This document shows positions 25,579 through 34,103 of a stretch of 64,000 bases of DNA, one piece after another; positions within the stretch are counted from its first letter, which is position 1; each line of letters starts with the position of its first letter. The notes beneath the pieces are model-generated. The model did no database searches. It had not been told where the DNA came from and was given only the letters and a program-made list of their open reading frames with translations. Source of the stretch: Nocardioides thalensis (GTDB lineage Bacteria; Actinomycetota; Actinomycetes; Propionibacteriales; Nocardioidaceae); NCBI RefSeq assembly GCF_013410655.1, contig NZ_JACCFP010000001.1, forward strand, positions 4,505,811 to 4,569,810, given 5' to 3'. The translations under genes were made by a program, and so were the position numbers.

Positions 25579-26646
25579 ATGACCGGCGTGCGTCCGACTA
25601 GCGTGAGCAAGCAGCGCCAGAGGTGGGGCTACGGCGTCGCGGTCCTCTCGCCGGCGCTGGTGCTCCCGGTCCTCGTCCCGCTGCGCGACCACCTCAACCT
25701 CGCGAGCGACGTCGCGATCTACCTGGTGCTGGTCGTGGTCGCCGCGCTCGTGGGCGGCCTGGGACCTGCTCTGCTGTCGGTCGTGGTCTCGGCCGCGCTC
25801 CTGAACTTCTTCTTCACCCGGCCGTACCAGACCCTGGACGTCGACTCCCCGGACAACGTGGTCGCGCTCGCGGCGTTCGTCGCGGTCGCGGGGATGGTGA
25901 GCTGGCTCGTCGACGTGGCGGAGCGGCGAGCGGCCGCAGCGGCCGCGGCCGTCGAGCTGGAGGCCGTCGACCGACTGCGGGCCGCCCTCCTCACCGCGGT
26001 GGGGCACGACCTGCGATCACCGCTCGCCGCCGCGAAGGCTGCGGTGTCCGGGCTCCGGTCCTCCGACGTCACGCTGGCCGACCGCGACCGTGCCGAGCTG
26101 CTCGAAGCGGCCGACGGCGAGCTCGACCGACTCGCCGGCCTGGTCGACAACCTCCTCGACATGAGCCGGCTGCAGGCGGGCGTGCTGCCCGTGCATTTAC
26201 GCCCCACCGACCTCGACGACGTGGTGGCCCGGGCGCTGGACTCGCTCGGTGTCGCCCCCCGCGCGGTCGTGCTCGACGTCGACGAGGACCTGCCTGCGGT
26301 GATCGCCGACGCCGGGCTCCTCGAGCGGGCCGTGGCGAACCTCGTGGCCAACGCCCAGCGGTTCGCACCGCCGGGGCGGCCTGCCCTGATCGCCGCGGAC
26401 GTGGCGGACGGGCACGTGCGGCTGCGGGTCGTCGACTCGGGGCCGGGGATCCCGACGGCCGAGCGCGAACGGGTGTTCCAGCCGTTCCAGCGTGCCGGCG
26501 ACACCGACACGGCGAGCGGACTCGGCCTCGGTCTGGCCCTCGCCCGCGGGCTCGTCGATGCGATGGGAGGCACACTGAAGCCGTACGACACCGACGGCGG
26601 GGGCCTGACGATGGAGATCACGCTGCCCGTGGCTGGTGCAAGATGA
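25579..26646 (+). CDS. Sensor histidine kinase, KdpD C-terminal type (DUF4118)
   Basis: 355 residues. It corresponds to the C-terminal half of KdpD: a four-helix DUF4118 membrane domain (about residues 20-115), then HisKA with His143 in AVGHDLRSPL, then HATPase with ANLVANAQRF, VVDSGPGIP and GLGLGLALARGL. The N-terminal KdpD and universal-stress domains that bind c-di-AMP in full-length KdpD are absent. It overlaps the response regulator by 4 bp (ATGA). It probably senses ion or turgor status and controls the divergent permease. Confidence 0.92.
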   Translation: MTGVRPTSVSKQRQRWGYGVAVLSPALVLPVLVPLRDHLNLASDVAIYLVLVVVAALVGGLGPALLSVVVSAALLNFFFTRPYQTLDVDSPDNVVALAAFVAVAGMVSWLVDVAERRAAAAAAAVELEAVDRLRAALLTAVGHDLRSPLAAAKAAVSGLRSSDVTLADRDRAELLEAADGELDRLAGLVDNLLDMSRLQAGVLPVHLRPTDLDDVVARALDSLGVAPRAVVLDVDEDLPAVIADAGLLERAVANLVANAQRFAPPGRPALIAADVADGHVRLRVVDSGPGIPTAERERVFQPFQRAGDTDTASGLGLGLALARGLVDAMGGTLKPYDTDGGGLTMEITLPVAGAR

Positions 26647-27323
26647 CCAGGGTGCTCGTCGTCGACGACGAGCCGCAGATCCTGCGCGCGCTGGCCATCA
26701 ACCTTCGAGCGGGGGGTTACGACGTCGTCGCCGCGGCCGACGGCACCGAGGCCCTCGCCGCCGCGCAGGAGAACCCTCCCGATGCCGTGGTGCTGGACCT
26801 CGGCTTGCCGGACGTGGACGGGGTCACCGTGATCGCCGCCCTGCGCGGCCGCTCCGACGTGCCGATCCTGGTGCTGTCCGGGCGCTCTGACAGTGCAGAC
26901 AAGGTCGATGCGCTCGACGCCGGCGCGGACGACTACGTCACCAAGCCCTTCGGCATGGACGAGCTGCTCGCGCGGCTGAGGGCGGTGCTGCGCCGTACGA
27001 CGCCGGCGGAGGAGCAACCCGCCGTGACCTTCGGCGACGTCGAGGTCGACCTCGCCCGCACCAGGGTGACGGTGCGCGGCGAGGAGGTGCGGCTGACACC
27101 GACCGAGTGGCACCTGCTCCAGGTGCTGGTGCGCAGCCCGGGGACCCTGATGAGCCAGCGCCAGCTGCTCCTCGAGGTCTGGGGCCCGGGCTACGAGACC
27201 GCGCAGGGCAACCTGCGGCTCTACATGGGCCAGCTGCGGCGCAAGCTCGAGCCCGACCCGGCACGGCCCGTCTACTTCCGCACCGAGCCCGGGATGGGCT
27301 ACCGCTTCGACCCGCCGCGGTGA
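26643..27323 (+). CDS. OmpR-family response regulator, KdpE-like
   Basis: 226 residues. Receiver: Asp8-Asp9 acidic pair in VVDDE, phospho-acceptor Asp52 in VVLDLGLPD, Lys in YVTKPFG. The C-terminal winged helix runs from about residue 128 to 224 (LTPTEWHLLQVLVR ... TEPGMGYRF). LSGR and TKPFGMDELLARL are typical of KdpE. It is coupled to the kinase by ATGA overlap and is followed 30 bp later by a DUF389 gene, so the three are likely one operon. Confidence 0.93.
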   Translation: MTRVLVVDDEPQILRALAINLRAGGYDVVAAADGTEALAAAQENPPDAVVLDLGLPDVDGVTVIAALRGRSDVPILVLSGRSDSADKVDALDAGADDYVTKPFGMDELLARLRAVLRRTTPAEEQPAVTFGDVEVDLARTRVTVRGEEVRLTPTEWHLLQVLVRSPGTLMSQRQLLLEVWGPGYETAQGNLRLYMGQLRRKLEPDPARPVYFRTEPGMGYRFDPPR

Positions 27324-27353
27324 CCGCGGCCGTCACGACAGGACAATCAGCAG

Positions 27354-28310
27354 ATGCTCCATCTTCGCCTCTCCGCGCCGCCCGACCTCGCCCAGCGCGC
27401 GGTCGACCTGCTCGAGGCAGACCCGGCCGTCAGCGGATTGGTGGTGATCCCGGGCGCCGCCCGCAAGCCGGAGGGCGACCTCGTCCTGGCCGACATCGCC
27501 CGCGAGGCCGCCAACCCGATCGTCGACCAGCTGCGCGAGATCGGCCTGCACAAGTCCGGCACGGTGCACATCGAGCCCGTGCGGACCTGGCTCTCCCAGT
27601 CGGCCTTCGACGCCGAGCGCCGCGCGCCCGGCAGCGGCGCGGACAGCGTCGTGTGGGCCGAGGTGACCCAGCGGTCCTACGAGGACTCCGAGCTCAACTG
27701 GACCTACCTCTCCTTCATGGTCCTCGCCACCCTGATCGCCAGCATCGCCATCGTCCTGGACTCCCAGATCCTCGTGATCGGAGCGATGGTTCTCGGACCG
27801 GAGTTCTCCGCCGTCGCAGCACTCGGTCTAGCCCTGGTACGGCGCCGCGGCTCCCTGTTCGGGCACGCGGCACGGACCCTGGTCACCGGGTTCGTGATCG
27901 CGATCGCGGTGACGTCCGTGTGCGCACTGGCGGCCCGGGCGCTCGGCTGGATCGTGGAGGAGGACATCACCGGTGAGCGCGCCGGCACGGCCTTCATCTA
28001 CACGCCCGACAAGTGGTCCTTCATCGTCGCCGTGATTGCAGCGGCCGCAGGCGTCCTGTCCTTGACCTCTGCGAAGGTTGGTGGACTCTCCGGGGTGTTC
28101 ATCTCCGTGACGACCATCCCGGCCGCGGGCAACGTCGCTCTCGGCCTGGCGTTCGGCTCAGGTGAGGAGATCTGGGGCAGCAGCCTCCAGCTGCTGGTCA
28201 ACCTGTCGGGCATGGCGCTCGCGGGCTGGTTCACCCTCGCCGTACAGAACGCTGTCTGGGACCACGTCGCGCGGCGCCGCGCGCGGAGGCCCGGCGCGGC
28301 GAGCCGGTGA
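27354..28310 (+). CDS. DUF389 / TIGR00341-family membrane protein
   Basis: 318 residues. A soluble N-terminal region (1-105) is followed by about six TM helices (residues 115-300) with the family-typical IGAMVLGPEFSAVAALGLALV and GALSLTSAKVGGLSGVFISVTTIPAAGNVALG-like segments. The family has no established biochemical function. Its place 30 bp behind a KdpDE-like pair suggests a membrane role tied to ion homeostasis. AGGACAA precedes the ATG. Confidence 0.88.
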   Translation: MLHLRLSAPPDLAQRAVDLLEADPAVSGLVVIPGAARKPEGDLVLADIAREAANPIVDQLREIGLHKSGTVHIEPVRTWLSQSAFDAERRAPGSGADSVVWAEVTQRSYEDSELNWTYLSFMVLATLIASIAIVLDSQILVIGAMVLGPEFSAVAALGLALVRRRGSLFGHAARTLVTGFVIAIAVTSVCALAARALGWIVEEDITGERAGTAFIYTPDKWSFIVAVIAAAAGVLSLTSAKVGGLSGVFISVTTIPAAGNVALGLAFGSGEEIWGSSLQLLVNLSGMALAGWFTLAVQNAVWDHVARRRARRPGAASR

Positions 28311-28325
28311 CGATCGCGCGGGCTC

Positions 28326-29681
28326 TCAGCCGCCGGCCCGCGTGGCCGCGGCCAGAGCCGCGGCCACGTCGGGCGCGTCGGCGGGGGTGACCAGGCCCGA
28401 GGTGACGCGGACGTGGTCTCGTGACGGTCCCGGGGGACCTCCGCGACCAGGGTCGGCGACGAACGCCGTCCCCGCGGCGACCCGCACGCCGGACGCGGCG
28501 AGGTGCACCATCGCAGCGCGCTCGTCGGCCACCGGCAGCCACAGGTTGATGCCGTCCGGCTGCGACATGGCCACCCCGTGCTCGGCGAGGGCGTCGACCA
28601 GGGTGCGCTGACGCGCGAAGTACTGCCGCCGCGCCTCGCCGACCTCGTCGAGCGACCGCGACGAGGTGATCAGGTCGAGGAGGATCGTCTGGAGCATCCG
28701 CGAGGTCCAGGCCGGGCCGAGCATGCGCCGCGCGACGAGACGGTCGACGAGCTCCGTGGGGCCGCTGAGCGCCGCGATCCGCAGGTCGGGACCGTGCGAC
28801 TTGGAGTAGGACCGCACGTGCACGACCCGCTCGGGCAGCCAGGTCGCGACGGTCACGTCGGGCATGGTCGAGATCCAGCCGGAGTGGTCGTCCTCGATCA
28901 CCCAGACCTCGGTCCGGGCGCGACGCACCAGGCCGGCCAGCCGCTCCGCACGGGCGGCCGACATCGAGACTCCCGTCGGGTTGTGGGCGCGCGGCTGGAG
29001 CACCACAGCGACCGGTCGCTGGTCGAGGGCCGCGCGCAGCGAGGCCGGCCGAACGCCCTCGGCGTCGACATCGACGGGCACCACCTCGCCGCCGAGGGCT
29101 TCCACCAGGTCGAAGAACGGCGGGAACCCGGGCGACTCCAGCGCGACGCGGTCGCCGTACGACACGAGCAGCTCGAGGGTGCGCGCGATGCCGTCGGTCG
29201 CGCCGTCGACGACGGTCAGCGCGGGCGCGTCGTAGGGCCAGGAGCGCACCAGCTCCTCGCGCAGCCCGGGCAGCACGGGCTCGTCCTGGTAGGTCAGCGT
29301 CGTGGCGCGCTGGGACACCCGGTGCAGCGCCGGGCCGAGGTCCGGCAGCAGCGTCGGGTCGGGGGTGCCGCGGGACAGGTCGAGCCGCAGCCCGTCGCGC
29401 CCGGCGCCCACCAGTGACCGCTGCCGCGGCGAGAGCCACGGGGTCGGCGTGTCCTTGACGAACGTGCCCGCGCGGCCCCGCGAGACGACGGTGCCCGTAC
29501 GGCGCAGCGCCTGCCAGGCGGCGCTCACCGTGGCGGGGGAGACGCCGAGCTCCTCGGCCACGTCGCGCACCGTCGGGAGCCGGTCGCCGGGGGCGAGGTC
29601 ACCCGCTCGGATCGCCCGGCTGAACGCGCCGGCGATGCCCCGGGGCGTGCGGTCGGGCAGCGCGGACAGGTCTAGTCCCAT
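28326..29681 (-). CDS. MocR-type regulator (GntR HTH fused to class I aminotransferase domain)
   Basis: 451 residues from the ATG at 29681, chosen because GGAGGTGG lies upstream. The GntR winged helix is at about residues 12-80 (RLPTVRDVAEELGVSPATVS). The aminotransferase-fold domain follows, with PLP-binding Lys294 in SYSKSHGPDLR, plus HNPTG and EDDHSG. MocR proteins use PLP or PLP adducts as effector. It is divergent from the ureidopropionase gene, so control of the pyrimidine/beta-alanine operon is the natural inference. Confidence 0.92.
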   Translation of the reverse strand: MGLDLSALPDRTPRGIAGAFSRAIRAGDLAPGDRLPTVRDVAEELGVSPATVSAAWQALRRTGTVVSRGRAGTFVKDTPTPWLSPRQRSLVGAGRDGLRLDLSRGTPDPTLLPDLGPALHRVSQRATTLTYQDEPVLPGLREELVRSWPYDAPALTVVDGATDGIARTLELLVSYGDRVALESPGFPPFFDLVEALGGEVVPVDVDAEGVRPASLRAALDQRPVAVVLQPRAHNPTGVSMSAARAERLAGLVRRARTEVWVIEDDHSGWISTMPDVTVATWLPERVVHVRSYSKSHGPDLRIAALSGPTELVDRLVARRMLGPAWTSRMLQTILLDLITSSRSLDEVGEARRQYFARQRTLVDALAEHGVAMSQPDGINLWLPVADERAAMVHLAASGVRVAAGTAFVADPGRGGPPGPSRDHVRVTSGLVTPADAPDVAAALAAATRAGG

Positions 29682-29712
29682 CGCCACCTCCGACCGCCGA
29701 ATTGTGCGGAAA

Positions 29713-29745
29713 CGCTTGACACGCGGGAAATCCAAGCGAAATGTT
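29713..29745 (+). promoter_or_regulatory. Promoter and inverted repeat of the pyrimidine catabolic operon
   Basis: TTGACA at 29716-29721 is a perfect -35; with an 18-bp spacer, AATGTT at 29740-29745 is a fair -10. Overlapping it is the inverted repeat CGCTTG (29713-29718) / CAAGCG (29733-29738) with 14 bases between. The adjacent MocR regulator probably binds here. Confidence 0.5.
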
Positions 29746-29788
29746 CAGTGAGCAAGATAACAGTTCCCCGAGCTTGCGGAGGCCCCCG

Positions 29789-30637
29789 TTGACCATCGTG
29801 CGCGCAGCGATCAGCCAGACCACCTGGACCGGCGACAAGGAGTCGATGCTCGACCGTCACGAGCAGTTCTCCCGTGACGCCGCCGAGCAGGGCGCCCAGG
29901 TGATGTGCTTCCAGGAGCTCTTCTACGGCCCCTACTTCGGCATCACCCAGGACCAGAAGTACTACCGCTACGCTGAGCCCGCCGACGGCCCGATCGTGCA
30001 GCGCTTCGCCGCGCTCGCGAAGGAGCTCGGCATGGTGCACATCCTCCCGATCTACGAGGAGGAGCAGACCGGCGTCTACTACAACACCACGGTCGTCGTC
30101 GACGCCGACGGCACGGTCCTCGGCAAGTACCGCAAGAACCACATCCCGCACGTGGAGAAGTTCTGGGAGAAGTTCTACTTCCGTCCCGGCAACCTCGGCT
30201 ACCCGGTCTTCGAGACCGCGGTCGGCAAGGTCGGCACCTACATCTGCTACGACCGCCACTTCCCCGAGGGCTGGCGCGAGCTCGGCCTCAACGGCGCGCA
30301 CATGGTGTTCAACCCCAACGCCACCAAGCCCGGCCTCTCCAACCGGCTCTGGGAGGTCGAGGGCCCCTGCGCCGCGGTCGCCAACGGCTACTTCGTCCTC
30401 CAGCCCAACCGGGTCGGTCTCGAGGACAACGAGTACGGCGCCGAGGCGGTCAAGTTCTACGGCACCAGCCAGATCATCGACCCGCGCGGCAACTTCGTCG
30501 GCGACCTCGGCTCGAGCGAGAAGGAGGAGCTGCTGGTGCGCGACCTCGACCTCGACATGGTCCAGCAGATGCGCGACGACTGGCAGTTCTACCGCGACCG
30601 CCGGCCCGACTCGTACGCCGCGATCGCCAAGCCCTGA
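29789..30637 (+). CDS. Nitrilase-superfamily N-carbamoyl-beta-alanine amidohydrolase (beta-ureidopropionase)
   Basis: 282 residues from TTG 29789; GGAGG lies six bases ahead and the sequence (L/M)TIVRAAISQ is a normal nitrilase N-terminus. The catalytic triad is Glu43 in FQELFYG, Lys116 in YRKNHIP and Cys153 in ICYDRHF. The later stretch FNPNAT and NRLWEVEGPCAA is as in eukaryotic-type ureidopropionases. It hydrolyses N-carbamoyl-beta-alanine (or the 2-methyl analogue) to beta-alanine, CO2 and ammonia. It opens the operon with dihydropyrimidinase next. An upstream ATG at 29741 is possible but has no homology to support it. Confidence 0.92.
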   Translation: MTIVRAAISQTTWTGDKESMLDRHEQFSRDAAEQGAQVMCFQELFYGPYFGITQDQKYYRYAEPADGPIVQRFAALAKELGMVHILPIYEEEQTGVYYNTTVVVDADGTVLGKYRKNHIPHVEKFWEKFYFRPGNLGYPVFETAVGKVGTYICYDRHFPEGWRELGLNGAHMVFNPNATKPGLSNRLWEVEGPCAAVANGYFVLQPNRVGLEDNEYGAEAVKFYGTSQIIDPRGNFVGDLGSSEKEELLVRDLDLDMVQQMRDDWQFYRDRRPDSYAAIAKP

Positions 30638-30641
30638 ATCT

Positions 30642-30678
30642 CGATACGCCGGAGCCCTAGGGGGCTCCGGCTACTCGA
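30642..30678. repeat. Dispersed 37-bp element, copy A, with 10-bp hairpin
   Basis: CGATACG-N22-CTACTCGA, same ends and same length as the element at 8941. Here the core is a strong hairpin (GCCGGAGCCC at 30648-30657, GGGCTCCGGC at 30662-30671, 4-nt loop). It sits inside the operon between ureidopropionase and dihydropyrimidinase, so it may act as partial terminator or mRNA stabiliser. Confidence 0.6.
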
Positions 30679-30693
30679 TCACCGAGGAGAGTA

Positions 30694-32136
30694 ATGAGCA
30701 CCCTGCTGATCAAGGGCGGCACGGTCGTCAACGCGACCGGCACCGTGACCGCCGACGTGCTGGTCGACGGCGAGACCATCGCCGCCGTCCTCGAGCCCGG
30801 GTCCACGCTGCTCGGCAGCGACCTCGCGAGCAGCGTGGACACGGTGATCGACGCGACCGGGAAGCTCGTCATCCCGGGCGGCATCGACGCCCACACCCAC
30901 ATGCAGCTGCCGTTCGGCGGCACGTTCGCGTCCGACACGTTCGAGACCGGCACCGTCGCGGCGGCGTGGGGCGGCACCACCTCGATCATCGACTTCGCCG
31001 TGCAGAAGTACGGCGAGCGCGTCGAGGACGGGCTCGCCCACTGGCACGAGCTGGCCGGCGGCAACTGCGCCGTCGACTACGGCTTCCACCAGATCATCGG
31101 CGGCGTCGACGACGAGTCCCTCAAGGCGATGGAGAACCTCGTCGACGAGGGCATCACGTCCTACAAGATGTTCATGGCCTACCCCGGCGTCTTCTACTCC
31201 GACGACGCCCAGATCCTCCGGGCCATGCAGAAGGCCCGCGAGATGGGCCTCCTGACGATGATGCACGCCGAGAACGGCCCCGCGATCGACGTCCTCGCCG
31301 CGCAGCTGGCCGAGTCCGGCAAGACCGCGCCGTACTTCCACGGCATCGCGCGCGCCTGGCAGATGGAGGAGGAGGCCACGCACCGGGCGATCATGCTCGC
31401 CGACCTCACCGACGCGCCGCTCTACATCGTCCACATGAGCGCGAAGCAGGCCGTGCAGCAGGTCGCGTGGGCCCGCGACAACGGCAAGAACGTCTTCGGC
31501 GAGACCTGCCCGCAGTACCTCTACCTCTCGCTCGAGAAGCAGCTCGGCGCGAAGAGCGACGAGTGGGGCGACTTCGAGGGCGCCAAGTGGGTCTGCTCGA
31601 CGCCGCTTCGCTCCGAGGAGGAAGGCCACCTGGAGGCCATGTGGCAGGGGCTGCGCACCAACGACCTCCAGATGGTGTCGACCGACCACTGCCCGTTCTG
31701 CATGAAGGACCAGAAGGAGCTCGGCAAGGACGACTTCCGCGCGATCCCCAACGGCATCGGCTCGATCGAGCACCGCGTCGACCTGCTCTACCAAGGCGTC
31801 GTCGACGGCCGGATCTCGCTGCCGCGGTGGGTCGAGCTCATCTCCACCACGCCGGCGCGGATGTTCGGCCTCTACGGCAAGAAGGGCGTCATCCAGCCCG
31901 GTGCCGACGCCGACATCGTGGTCTACGACCCCAACGGCCACACCTCGATCGGCTACGGCGAGGGCAAGAAGCACCACATGAACATGGACCACTCCGCGTG
32001 GGAGGGCTTCGAGATCGACGGGCACGTCGACGTGACCATCTCCCGCGGCACGGTGCTCGTCGAGAACGGCGAGTTCAAGGGAACCGTCGGCCACGGCCAG
32101 TTCCTCAAGCGCGACCTGACCCAGTACCTGACCTAA
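30694..32136 (+). CDS. hydA: Dihydropyrimidinase / D-hydantoinase
   Basis: 480 residues, usual length. Cyclic amidohydrolase opening dihydrouracil, dihydrothymine or hydantoins. Zinc ligands: His67 and His69 in DAHTHMQ, carboxylated Lys158 in YKMFMAYP, His in MHAEN and IVHMS, and Asp331 in TDHCPF. Its substrate or product is shared with the adjacent ureidopropionase. GAGGAGAG lies upstream of the ATG. Hydantoinase and dihydropyrimidinase cannot be told apart by eye; the gene neighbourhood favours pyrimidine catabolism. Confidence 0.95.
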   Translation: MSTLLIKGGTVVNATGTVTADVLVDGETIAAVLEPGSTLLGSDLASSVDTVIDATGKLVIPGGIDAHTHMQLPFGGTFASDTFETGTVAAAWGGTTSIIDFAVQKYGERVEDGLAHWHELAGGNCAVDYGFHQIIGGVDDESLKAMENLVDEGITSYKMFMAYPGVFYSDDAQILRAMQKAREMGLLTMMHAENGPAIDVLAAQLAESGKTAPYFHGIARAWQMEEEATHRAIMLADLTDAPLYIVHMSAKQAVQQVAWARDNGKNVFGETCPQYLYLSLEKQLGAKSDEWGDFEGAKWVCSTPLRSEEEGHLEAMWQGLRTNDLQMVSTDHCPFCMKDQKELGKDDFRAIPNGIGSIEHRVDLLYQGVVDGRISLPRWVELISTTPARMFGLYGKKGVIQPGADADIVVYDPNGHTSIGYGEGKKHHMNMDHSAWEGFEIDGHVDVTISRGTVLVENGEFKGTVGHGQFLKRDLTQYLT

Positions 32137-32144
32137 GGAGCACC

Positions 32145-33161
32145 ATGGACTTCGGAGTTGTTCTCCAGACCAACCCGCCCGCCTGGCGCACGGTCGGCCT
32201 GGCCAAGCAGGCGGAGGAGCACGGGTTCGACTACGTGTGGACGTTCGACTCCCACCTGCTGTGGCAGGAGCCCTACGTCATCTACTCGGCGATCCTCAAC
32301 GAGACCAAGCGGGTCATCGTGGGCCCGATGGTCACCAACCCGGCCACGCGCGACTGGACGGTCACGGCGTCGGTGTTCGCCACGCTCAACGAGATGTACG
32401 GCAACCGCACCGTCGTCGGCATCGGCCGCGGCGACTCCGCCGTCCGCGTGCTCAACGGCAAGCCGTGCACGCTCAAGGAGGTGCGCGAGGCGACCCACGT
32501 GATCCGCGAGCTCGGCAACTGCCGGCCGGTGGAGGTCAACGGCGCGACCCTGCAGTTCCCGTGGGCACGCACGTCCGAGCTCGAGGTCTGGATCGCGGCC
32601 TACGGACCGCTCGCCCTGAAGACGGCCGGCGAGGCGGGCGACGGGTTCATCCTCCAGCTCGCCGACGTCGACGTGGCCAAGTGGATGATCACCAAGGTCA
32701 AGGAGGCGGCCGCGGCGGCCGGGCGTGACCCGGAGGCGCTGACGTTCTGCGTCGCCGCGCCGGCGTACGTCGGCGACGACATCAAGCACATGCGCGAGCA
32801 GACCCGGTGGTTCGGCGGCATGGTCGGCAACCACATCGCCGACATCGTGAACAAGTACGGGACCGAGGCCGACTTCCCGCAGGTGCTGATCGACTACATC
32901 GCCGGCCGCACCGGCTACGACTACAACACCCACGGCAAGGCCGACAACGACCACGTCGACTTCGTGCCCGACGAGATCGTCGACCGCTTCTGCATCCTCG
33001 GGACCCCCGAGGAGCACGTCGCCAAGCTCGAGGAGCTCAAGGCCATCGGCGTCGACCAGTTCTCGGTCTACCTCCAGCACGACAACAAGGAGGAGACGAT
33101 GCGCCTGTACGGCGAGTCGATCATGCCGAAGCTCCGCGACCACGTGACCGCGAAGGCCTGA
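32145..33161 (+). CDS. Luciferase-like (LLM) oxidoreductase, probably F420-dependent
   Basis: 338 residues, TIM-barrel LLM fold. Recognisable parts are MDFGVVLQTNPPAW, the early GFDYVWTFDSHLLWQEPY, the cofactor-side IGRGDSAVR and the late GTPEEHVAKLEELKAIGVDQF. It belongs to the group annotated as F420-dependent, but F420 versus FMN use cannot be settled by reading. It starts 8 bp after dihydropyrimidinase and is followed 4 bp later by the transporter, so it is locked into this operon. It may supply the redox step that a classic dihydropyrimidine dehydrogenase would perform; this is inference. Confidence 0.88.
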   Translation: MDFGVVLQTNPPAWRTVGLAKQAEEHGFDYVWTFDSHLLWQEPYVIYSAILNETKRVIVGPMVTNPATRDWTVTASVFATLNEMYGNRTVVGIGRGDSAVRVLNGKPCTLKEVREATHVIRELGNCRPVEVNGATLQFPWARTSELEVWIAAYGPLALKTAGEAGDGFILQLADVDVAKWMITKVKEAAAAAGRDPEALTFCVAAPAYVGDDIKHMREQTRWFGGMVGNHIADIVNKYGTEADFPQVLIDYIAGRTGYDYNTHGKADNDHVDFVPDEIVDRFCILGTPEEHVAKLEELKAIGVDQFSVYLQHDNKEETMRLYGESIMPKLRDHVTAKA

Positions 33162-33165
33162 GCCC

Positions 33166-34038
33166 TTGGTCGCACGAATCCGACCCCTGCTCCTCGGGAT
33201 CCTCGGCCTGCTCGCCGTGGCCGCCCTGTGGGAGGGCTACAAGGCGCTCGGTCCCGAGGACGGCCTGCTGGTGGGGGACAACCGGGTGCTGCCGCGCACC
33301 ACCGACCTGGCGATGCCCCACGTCTGGGACATCGTGCAGCGGATCCTCGAGCCCGCCACCAGTCTCGACGGCGCCGAGCCGCTGTGGCTCCTCGTGGCGA
33401 AGGCCGCGGGCGTGTCGCTCGGCATCGCCGCGGTGGGCTGGCTCGCCGGCACGCTCGTCGGGCTCCTGCTCGCGGTGCTGATGCAGGGCGTCCGGATCGC
33501 CGAGTGGGGCCTGCTGCCCTGGATCGTGCTGAGCCAGACCGTGCCGCTCATCGCGTTCGCCCCGGTGGTGCGCAGTTGGGGCTCACGCGTCGAGATCGGC
33601 GGCTGGGAGTGGCCGCCGTGGCTCTCCGTCGCGGTGATCGCCAGCTATCTCGCGTTCTTCCCGGTCGCCGTCGGAGCGCTCAAGGGCCTCCAGTCGCCCG
33701 AGCGCACCCACACCGAGCTGATGCACACCTACGCCGCGGGCTGGTGGAAGACCCTGCTCAAGGTGCGGTTCCCCGCCGCCGTGCCCTACCTGCTGCCGGC
33801 CCTGCGACTGGCTGCGGCCAGCGCCGTGGTCGGCGGCGTGGTCGCCGAGGTGTCGACCGGCTACCTCGACGGCATCGGGCGGCTCCTGGTCAGCTTCGCC
33901 GGCCAGGCGTCCGGCGACCCGGCGAAGGCCTGGGCGCCGATCCTCGGCGCCATCGGCCTCGGCCTGGTGGCCGCCGGATTCGTGGCGCTGCTCGGGGTGC
34001 TGCTCAGGAACTACCGCCGCGGGGAGGCGACAGCATGA
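33166..34038 (+). CDS. ABC transporter permease, nitrate/taurine/pyrimidine type (first of two)
   Basis: 290 residues, six or so TM helices. The BPD_transp_1 EAA region is near ELMHTYAAGWWKTLLKVRFPAAVPY. It starts at TTG 33166, 4 bp after the oxidoreductase stop; no better start is visible. It partners with a second permease, an ATPase and an NMT1-type lipoprotein. Two unlike permease genes imply a heterodimeric channel, as in some riboflavin- and pyrimidine-precursor importers. Its stop overlaps a tiny ORF by ATGA. Confidence 0.9.
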   Translation: MVARIRPLLLGILGLLAVAALWEGYKALGPEDGLLVGDNRVLPRTTDLAMPHVWDIVQRILEPATSLDGAEPLWLLVAKAAGVSLGIAAVGWLAGTLVGLLLAVLMQGVRIAEWGLLPWIVLSQTVPLIAFAPVVRSWGSRVEIGGWEWPPWLSVAVIASYLAFFPVAVGALKGLQSPERTHTELMHTYAAGWWKTLLKVRFPAAVPYLLPALRLAAASAVVGGVVAEVSTGYLDGIGRLLVSFAGQASGDPAKAWAPILGAIGLGLVAAGFVALLGVLLRNYRRGEATA

Positions 34039-34103
34039 GCACCCCACGACGTTCTTCTCCCCCGCTTCGCTCCTCCGAACAACGCCGCAGGGACCCCGCA
34101 TGA
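34035..34103 (+). CDS. 22-codon ORF linking permease and ATPase genes
   Basis: ATG 34035 overlaps the permease stop by ATGA, and its own TGA (34101-34103) overlaps the ATPase start by ATGA. The product would begin MSTPRRSSPP and is Arg/Ser/Pro-rich. It uses codons (TCT, CTT, CGA, GAA, CAA) that are rare in neighbouring genes. It may serve only to pass ribosomes on to the next gene, or be a chance ORF in an inserted repeat. Confidence 0.35.
   Translation: MSTPRRSSPPLRSSEQRRRDPA

Noticed and set aside
29741..29788. ATG 29741 as start of the ureidopropionase
   Set aside because: The 16 extra residues match nothing in the family, and GGAGG is ideally placed for TTG 29789. The upstream stretch overlaps the likely promoter.
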